NCBI RefSeq assembly: GCF_024519435.1
Contig: NZ_JALJRZ010000001.1
Span: 682,001-746,000 of the forward strand
Direction of reading: 5' to 3'
From: Terrabacter sp. Ter38
GTDB lineage: Bacteria > Actinomycetota > Actinomycetes > Actinomycetales > Dermatophilaceae
DNA: 64,000 nucleotides
Shown: positions 59,838 through 64,000 of the stretch, in pieces
How the letters are laid out: every line of letters begins with the position of its first letter
How positions within the stretch are numbered: position 1 is the first letter of the stretch
The notes under the pieces: model-generated
Database searches by the model: none
The model's input: only the letters and a program-made list of their open reading frames with translations
What the model was told of the DNA's origin: nothing
Program-made: the position numbers and the translations under genes

Positions 59838-60057
59838 CTAGAGCAGGACCCCTGCGCGCTCGCCCCGCTCGAAGCGCAGCCCCCCCGGTCCAGGGTTCCG
59901 GCCCCGTGCCGGTGATTCTCGGCTCGTCGTCCATCAGCGGCCTGATGGCGTCCATGGCCGTGAGCTGCTCGGCCAGCGAGTGCGGCACCTCGACGAGGTG
60001 GACGGCGCCGGGGTGCTGCCCAGCGACCCCCGTGACGCTCCCCCGTCTGTGCTCCAT
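59838..60057 (-). pseudogene. Small ORF with a frameshift in a C7 run
   Basis: From ATG 60057 the frame reads MEHRRGSV... HLVEVPHSLAEQL ... EPWTGG and then degenerates. Removing one base from the C7 run at 59880-59886 joins it to LRFERGERAGVLL and a TAG at 59838, giving a tidy 72-aa protein. I do not recognise the family. It may be a broken gene, a sequence error or chance. It fills most of the 59790-60172 spacer. Confidence 0.35.
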
Positions 60058-60172
60058 GGGGACAGTGGGGGCGCTTCGGCCGCCTGCGTGTGCGGTTCTT
60101 GATCTGACGTGGGTCGCGAGCAGGGAACGACGGTGTCGGTCGGCTCGCGGTCACGGCAGTAGCGTGGTGCCG

Positions 60173-61060
60173 GTGCGCCGCCAAGACTTCTCGGGACCTG
60201 CCGACCTGCGGGCGATGCAGGGCCTCGCCTCGCGGCTCTGGACACCCGCCTCGCGCTTTCACCCCGGTCAGCTCGCATGGAGCCGCTACTACCGGCCGGT
60301 CGACCCGATGGGTCTCGACGACGGCGAGGCCATCGCCCTCTGGACCGACAGCGGCGAGGTGGTCGGTTTCGGTTGGGCCGAGGCACCCGACTGGCTCGAG
60401 CTCCAGGTCGACCCCGCGCGTCCCGACGTCGCCGAGGAGGTCATCGACTGGTTCGAGGAGGTGAGCGACGCAGAGACTCAGTCCGCCCTCGTCATGGAGG
60501 GAGACGTCGCCGAGCAGGCGCTCGCCGCAGCAGGATTCGAACCACACCTCGGCGAGCCCTTCTTCGCCCACCACGTGCTCGACCTCGCCGACCTTCCGCC
60601 GGTGCCGGACGTGCCGGGCTACACCTTCCGGCACATCGAGCGGCACGAGGCCCGCACCCGCGCTGCCGTCCACGTCGCGTCCTGGTCGGACGTCGGTCCG
60701 TCGAAGGTCGACGAGCAGGCCTACGAGCAGCTCATGGCCGCGTGGCCCTACCGCCACGACCTCGACTGGGTCGCCGTCGACGCCGACGACACCATGGTGG
60801 CCTCGGCCCTCGTGTGGCTCGACCCTGCCCACGGTGCGGGGCTCGTCGAGCCGGTGGGCTGCGTGCCCGAGCGCCGCGGTCGCGGACTCGCAGGAGCCGT
60901 GACGCTCGCAGCACTGCACCGGGTCGCCGAGGTGGGCGCCTCTGTCGCACAGGTGAGCCCGCGCGGCGACGACGACTATCCGGGACCGCAGCGGCTCTAC
61001 CGCGCCCTGGGCTTCCGACCGCGCGCCCGCACCGTCACGTGGACCCGCTCGCTGGACTGA
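60173..61060 (+). CDS. GNAT acetyltransferase
   Basis: 295 aa with a C-terminal GNAT domain: VPERRGRGLAGAVTLAAL (acetyl-CoA loop) and RLYRALGFRPRART near the end. The N-terminal half is a second, degenerate GNAT-like domain. GTG 60173 lies 7 nt after TAGCGT (60160-60165), so it is leaderless. Substrate unknown. Confidence 0.8.
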   Translation: MRRQDFSGPADLRAMQGLASRLWTPASRFHPGQLAWSRYYRPVDPMGLDDGEAIALWTDSGEVVGFGWAEAPDWLELQVDPARPDVAEEVIDWFEEVSDAETQSALVMEGDVAEQALAAAGFEPHLGEPFFAHHVLDLADLPPVPDVPGYTFRHIERHEARTRAAVHVASWSDVGPSKVDEQAYEQLMAAWPYRHDLDWVAVDADDTMVASALVWLDPAHGAGLVEPVGCVPERRGRGLAGAVTLAALHRVAEVGASVAQVSPRGDDDYPGPQRLYRALGFRPRARTVTWTRSLD

Positions 61061-61073
61061 GGTCGGCTCCCGG

Positions 61074-62180
61074 CTACCCGACGGGGGTTCGCTCGAGCCG
61101 AGACGCGGAGATCGTGGCCGAGCCGACGACCCGCGTCCCCTCGTAGAGCACGACGGACTGTCCCGGCGCGACGCCACGGACACGGCCCTCGAGCCGCACC
61201 TCGACGCGGTCGCCGTCGGCCCGGGCGGTCGCGGCATACTCCTCGCCGTGGGCGCGCACCTGCGCGCCGACGTGCACGACGCCCTCCGGTGCCAGGCCGC
61301 ACCAGCGGGCGTGGTCGCCGGTGATCGCGTTGACACCGAGCAGGTCGGCGGCGCCGACGACGACCTGGTTGGTCTCGGCGCGGACCTCGACGACGTAGCG
61401 CGGCTCGCCGTCGGCGGCGGGCCGCGAGAGCGCAAGCCCGCGGCGCTGTCCGACCGTGTAGGCGAAGGCCCCGGCGTGCTGGCCCACGACCTCACCGGAC
61501 GTGTCGACGATGTCTCCGGGGGCCTCGCCGAGCTCGCGCGTCAGCCACCCCTTGGTGTCGCCGTCGGCGATGAAGCAGATGTCGTGGCTGTCAGGCTTCT
61601 TGGCGATGAAGAAGCCCCGCTCGGCCGCCTCCTCGCGAATCCGCGGCTTCGTCGTGTCCCCGAGCGGGAAGAACGACCGGGCCAGCTGGTCGGCATCGAG
61701 CACGCCGAGGACGTAGCTCTGGTCCTTGGCCATGTCGACGGCGCGGTGCAGCTCGCGCCGCACTCTCCCGTGCCCGTCCTCGGACTCGACGACCTGGGCG
61801 TAGTGGCCCGTCGCCACCGCGTCGAAGCCGAGGGCCAGGGCCTTGTCGAGCAGCGCGGCGAACTTGATCTTCTCGTTGCAGCGCAGGCATGGGTTGGGCG
61901 TGCGCCCGGCGGCGTACTCGGCGCGGAAGTCGTCGACGACGTCACGCTTGAAGCGGGCCGCCATGTCCCAGACGTAGAAGGGGATCCCGAGCACGTCGGC
62001 CACCCGACGGGCGTCGCCGGCATCCTCGATGGTGCAGCAGCCGCGCGCCGACTCGCGCAGCGTCGCCGCGCTCTGGCTCAGGGCGAGGTGGACGCCGACG
62101 ACCTCGTGACCGGCGTCGAGCATGCGGGCGGCGGCGACCGCCGAGTCGACGCCACCGCTCATCGCCGCCACGACCCTCAC
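61074..62180 (-). CDS. mnmA: tRNA-specific 2-thiouridylase
   Basis: 368 aa. The PP-loop SGGVDS is at residues 8-13; catalytic Cys residues lie in TPNPCLRCN (about 101) and [10 protein letters not shown] (about 200). It makes the s2U34 modification with sulfur supplied by the neighbouring cysteine desulfurase. GTG 62180 overlaps the desulfurase stop by 4 bp (GTGA), so the pair is coupled. Confidence 0.95.
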   Translation of the reverse strand: MRVVAAMSGGVDSAVAAARMLDAGHEVVGVHLALSQSAATLRESARGCCTIEDAGDARRVADVLGIPFYVWDMAARFKRDVVDDFRAEYAAGRTPNPCLRCNEKIKFAALLDKALALGFDAVATGHYAQVVESEDGHGRVRRELHRAVDMAKDQSYVLGVLDADQLARSFFPLGDTTKPRIREEAAERGFFIAKKPDSHDICFIADGDTKGWLTRELGEAPGDIVDTSGEVVGQHAGAFAYTVGQRRGLALSRPAADGEPRYVVEVRAETNQVVVGAADLLGVNAITGDHARWCGLAPEGVVHVGAQVRAHGEEYAATARADGDRVEVRLEGRVRGVAPGQSVVLYEGTRVVGSATISASRLERTPVG

Positions 62181-63367
62181 GACGCGGTCGCCTCCCGCGC
62201 GCGGCGCGCCCGCTCGATGGCAGCGGGCAGCGCGTCGACGAACGTGTCGACGTCGGCCTGGGTCGAGGTGTGCCCGAGCGTCAGGCGCAGCGCGCCCCGG
62301 GCATCGCTCTCGGCGACCCCCATCGCGAGCAGCACGTGGCTGGGCTGCGGCACGCCGGCCTGGCACGCCGACCCCGTCGAGCAGGAGACCCCCGCGGCAT
62401 CGAGCAGGTAGAGCAGGGAGTCACCGTCGCACCCGGGCACGAGCAGGTGCACGTTGCCGGGGAGCCGGCTCACGCCGTCGCCGCGGCGCCAGACCCCGGA
62501 CGGCCGGATGTCAGGGGCGATCGCCATGGCCCGCTCGATGAGGTCGTCGCGCAGGGCGACGAGCCGGGCCGACTCGGCCTCGATCGAGGCCGTGGCCTCG
62601 GTGAGCGCGGTGGCGAAGCCGACGATGGCCGGGGTGTCGAGGGTGCCGGACCGCACCTGCCGCTCCTGTCCCCCACCGTGCGTCAGCGGGACGAGCCTCG
62701 CGTCACGGCGCAGCACGAGGGCGCCGACGCCGATGGGACCGCCGAGCTTGTGCGCCGTCACCGACATGAGGTCGGCGCCGCTCGCCTCGAAGTCGACCGC
62801 CACGTGCCCGGCTGCCTGCACGGCGTCGGTGTGGAAGGGCACCCCGAACTCGTGGGCGACGTCGGCGATGGCGCGGACGTCCTGGACGGCCCCGACCTCG
62901 TTGTTGGCCCACATGACCGTGACGAGGGCGACCGAGTCCGGGTCGGACTCGATGGCGGCGCGCACCGTCGCAGGCTCGATGACCCCCTCCGCGGTGCACT
63001 CGAGCCAGGTGACCTTGGCGCCCTCGTACGCGACGAGGAAGTCGACGCAGTCGAGCACGGCGTGGTGCTCGGTCGCGCCGACGAGGAGACGCACGCGAGC
63101 AGGGTCGCGGTCTCGGCGAGCCCAGTAGGTGCCCTTGACGGCGAGATTGTCCGACTCCGTGCCGCCCGAGGTGAAGACGATCTCGGAGGGTCGCGCCCCG
63201 AGGCAGCTGGCGATCCTCTCGCGCGACTCCTCGACGGCCCGGCGCGCGGCGCGACCCGTGCGGTGCAGGGACGAGGCGTTGCCCACGACCGCCAGCTGCT
63301 CCGTCATCGCCGCGAGGGCGGCGGGGAGCATCGGCGTGGTCGCCGCATGGTCGAGATAGGCAGTCAC
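62177..63367 (-). CDS. Cysteine desulfurase (IscS/NifS-like)
   Basis: 396-aa PLP enzyme releasing sulfur from cysteine. LDHAATTP at the N-terminus, K207 in TAHKLGG (Schiff base) and the persulfide Cys C329 in [12 protein letters not shown] are present. It probably supplies sulfur to MnmA, as at Rv3025c-Rv3024c. GTG 63367 lies 6 nt after TAGAAT (63374-63379 minus), so it is leaderless. Confidence 0.94.
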   Translation of the reverse strand: MTAYLDHAATTPMLPAALAAMTEQLAVVGNASSLHRTGRAARRAVEESRERIASCLGARPSEIVFTSGGTESDNLAVKGTYWARRDRDPARVRLLVGATEHHAVLDCVDFLVAYEGAKVTWLECTAEGVIEPATVRAAIESDPDSVALVTVMWANNEVGAVQDVRAIADVAHEFGVPFHTDAVQAAGHVAVDFEASGADLMSVTAHKLGGPIGVGALVLRRDARLVPLTHGGGQERQVRSGTLDTPAIVGFATALTEATASIEAESARLVALRDDLIERAMAIAPDIRPSGVWRRGDGVSRLPGNVHLLVPGCDGDSLLYLLDAAGVSCSTGSACQAGVPQPSHVLLAMGVAESDARGALRLTLGHTSTQADVDTFVDALPAAIERARRAREATAS

Positions 63368-63557
63368 CCACCGATTCTAGGACGCCCGGACACCCCGGCC
63401 GGACGGGCGCAGGACGAGGCCGCCCACCCGCTCCCGTGGGCGATGGCGTATGCCGTCCCGCCGGCACCCGCGCGTGACCTCCCACCACTCCCCCTCGTTG
63501 GCCTGTCACGTCGCCACCCTCCACTGACGTGGGGTGGCCCAGCAGAGAGGGATCTCA

Positions 63558-64000
63558 TGCGATCGACCGCCACACGCCGCCTCCGTCTCGGAGCGGCCAC
63601 CTTGGCAGCAGCCACCGCCCTGACCTCGGCCACGGTCGCCGCCGCCTCGCCGGCCTCGTCCGGCCCGCAGTCCGCGCCGTCCGGCGCCGCTGCCGGCCTG
63701 CTGAGCACCGGCCAGGGCCGCGCACCGCTGTCGAGGTGGCTCGCGCAGCACTGGTCGACCCTGTCCGCCGTCACGCCGACGACGGTGCTCGTCCACGCGA
63801 CGGACATCGGGGCCGCGCGCCGTGCCGCCACCGCGTCCGGGCTCACGGTCCGCGACACCTACGACAAGATCGGTGTCGTCGTCGCGGCCGGGCTCCCCGT
63901 GCAGATCGACGCCGTGCGCTCCGTCCCCGGCGTCACGTACGTCGAGGGCAACCAGCCCATCGACCTGTTCCTGTCGACGTCCAACACGGCCACCCGCGGC
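63558..64000 (+). CDS. Secreted S8 (subtilisin-like) peptidase, 3' end outside window
   Basis: Starts at ATG 63558 with AGAGGG upstream. A Sec signal peptide (RRLRLGAATLAAATALTSA with an AxA cleavage area near residue 30) is followed by a propeptide of the I9 inhibitor type (TTVLVHATDIGAA ... VRSVPGVTYVEGN), the usual start of secreted subtilases. The catalytic domain is beyond base 64000, so the S8 assignment rests on the propeptide. Confidence 0.75.

Noticed and set aside
59786-61495. 569-aa minus-strand ORF opposite the GNAT gene
   Set aside because: Antisense frame without domains; the plus-strand GNAT motifs are clear.

Overview
The window looks like chromosome from a high-GC Gram-positive actinobacterium. 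Codon use is strongly GC-ending, and gatCAB and NAD-dependent ligA are present. Many genes seem to be transcribed without a leader: a TANNNT-like -10 box lies 6-7 nt before the start codon. The mix (full bioBAFD, BioQ-type operator, gamma-glutamyl amine cluster, Pip/YhgE cluster) would fit Micrococcales, perhaps Intrasporangiaceae, but that placement is inference. The backbone leuB-serA-ilvC-ilvN-ilvB-gatB-gatA-gatC-ligA-(MetE-like)-mnmA-cysteine desulfurase follows the order known from the Mycobacterium tuberculosis Rv2995c-Rv3025c region, with accessory genes inserted between the conserved blocks.

Layout. 1-1.5 kb: 3' part of a calpain-like protease. 1.7-6.8 kb: divergent TetR (BioQ) and a tightly overlapping bioB-bioA-bioF-bioD operon behind two tandem BioQ-type operators. 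6.8-8.6 kb: citramalate synthase behind an isoleucine-type attenuator with its own leader peptide. 8.7-15.5 kb: a six-gene catabolic cluster (permease, GntR/FadR regulator, glutamine-synthetase-like ligase, aldehyde dehydrogenase, SDR, class-I amidotransferase-type hydrolase) that should use a gamma-glutamyl-protected amine or amino alcohol. 15.7-19.3 kb: frameshifted HAD hydrolase, ilvE, leuB and a second branched-chain leader peptide. 19.4-27.1 kb: AI-2E-family permease, serA, a small NAD(P)-binding protein, and ilvBNC behind a third branched-chain attenuator. 27.3-30.5 kb: GNAT, SRPBCC, phytanoyl-CoA dioxygenase-like and AraC genes. 30.6-32.3 kb: ilvD.

32.4-36.6 kb: SixA, a YhgE/Pip membrane protein, a degenerate ABC-ATPase-like partner with a Glu-Pro tail, and a divergent TetR with tandem operators. 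36.6-39.0 kb: MoaD-like protein, BNR-repeat protein and 2-hydroxyacid dehydrogenase. 39.1-41.8 kb: MOSC protein, a sugar dehydrogenase-like lipoprotein and a DUF937 protein, followed by a regular 3+3 inverted array of 32-bp units. 42.0-45.5 kb: gatCAB. 45.6-48.3 kb: membrane protein, GT1 glycosyltransferase and TetR. 48.3-53.3 kb: Liv-type ABC transporter. 53.5-64 kb: ligA, acyl-CoA synthetase, L,D-transpeptidase, MetE-like protein, a frameshifted small ORF, GNAT, mnmA, cysteine desulfurase, and the start of a secreted subtilase.

The dominant theme is branched-chain amino acid synthesis. ilvB, ilvN, ilvC, ilvD, ilvE, leuB and cimA are all here, and three separate leader peptides rich in Leu/Ile/Val codons precede cimA, the leuB region and ilvB. 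That suggests ribosome-mediated attenuation co-ordinates the dispersed pathway. No rRNA, tRNA, CRISPR array, insertion sequence or prophage was seen.
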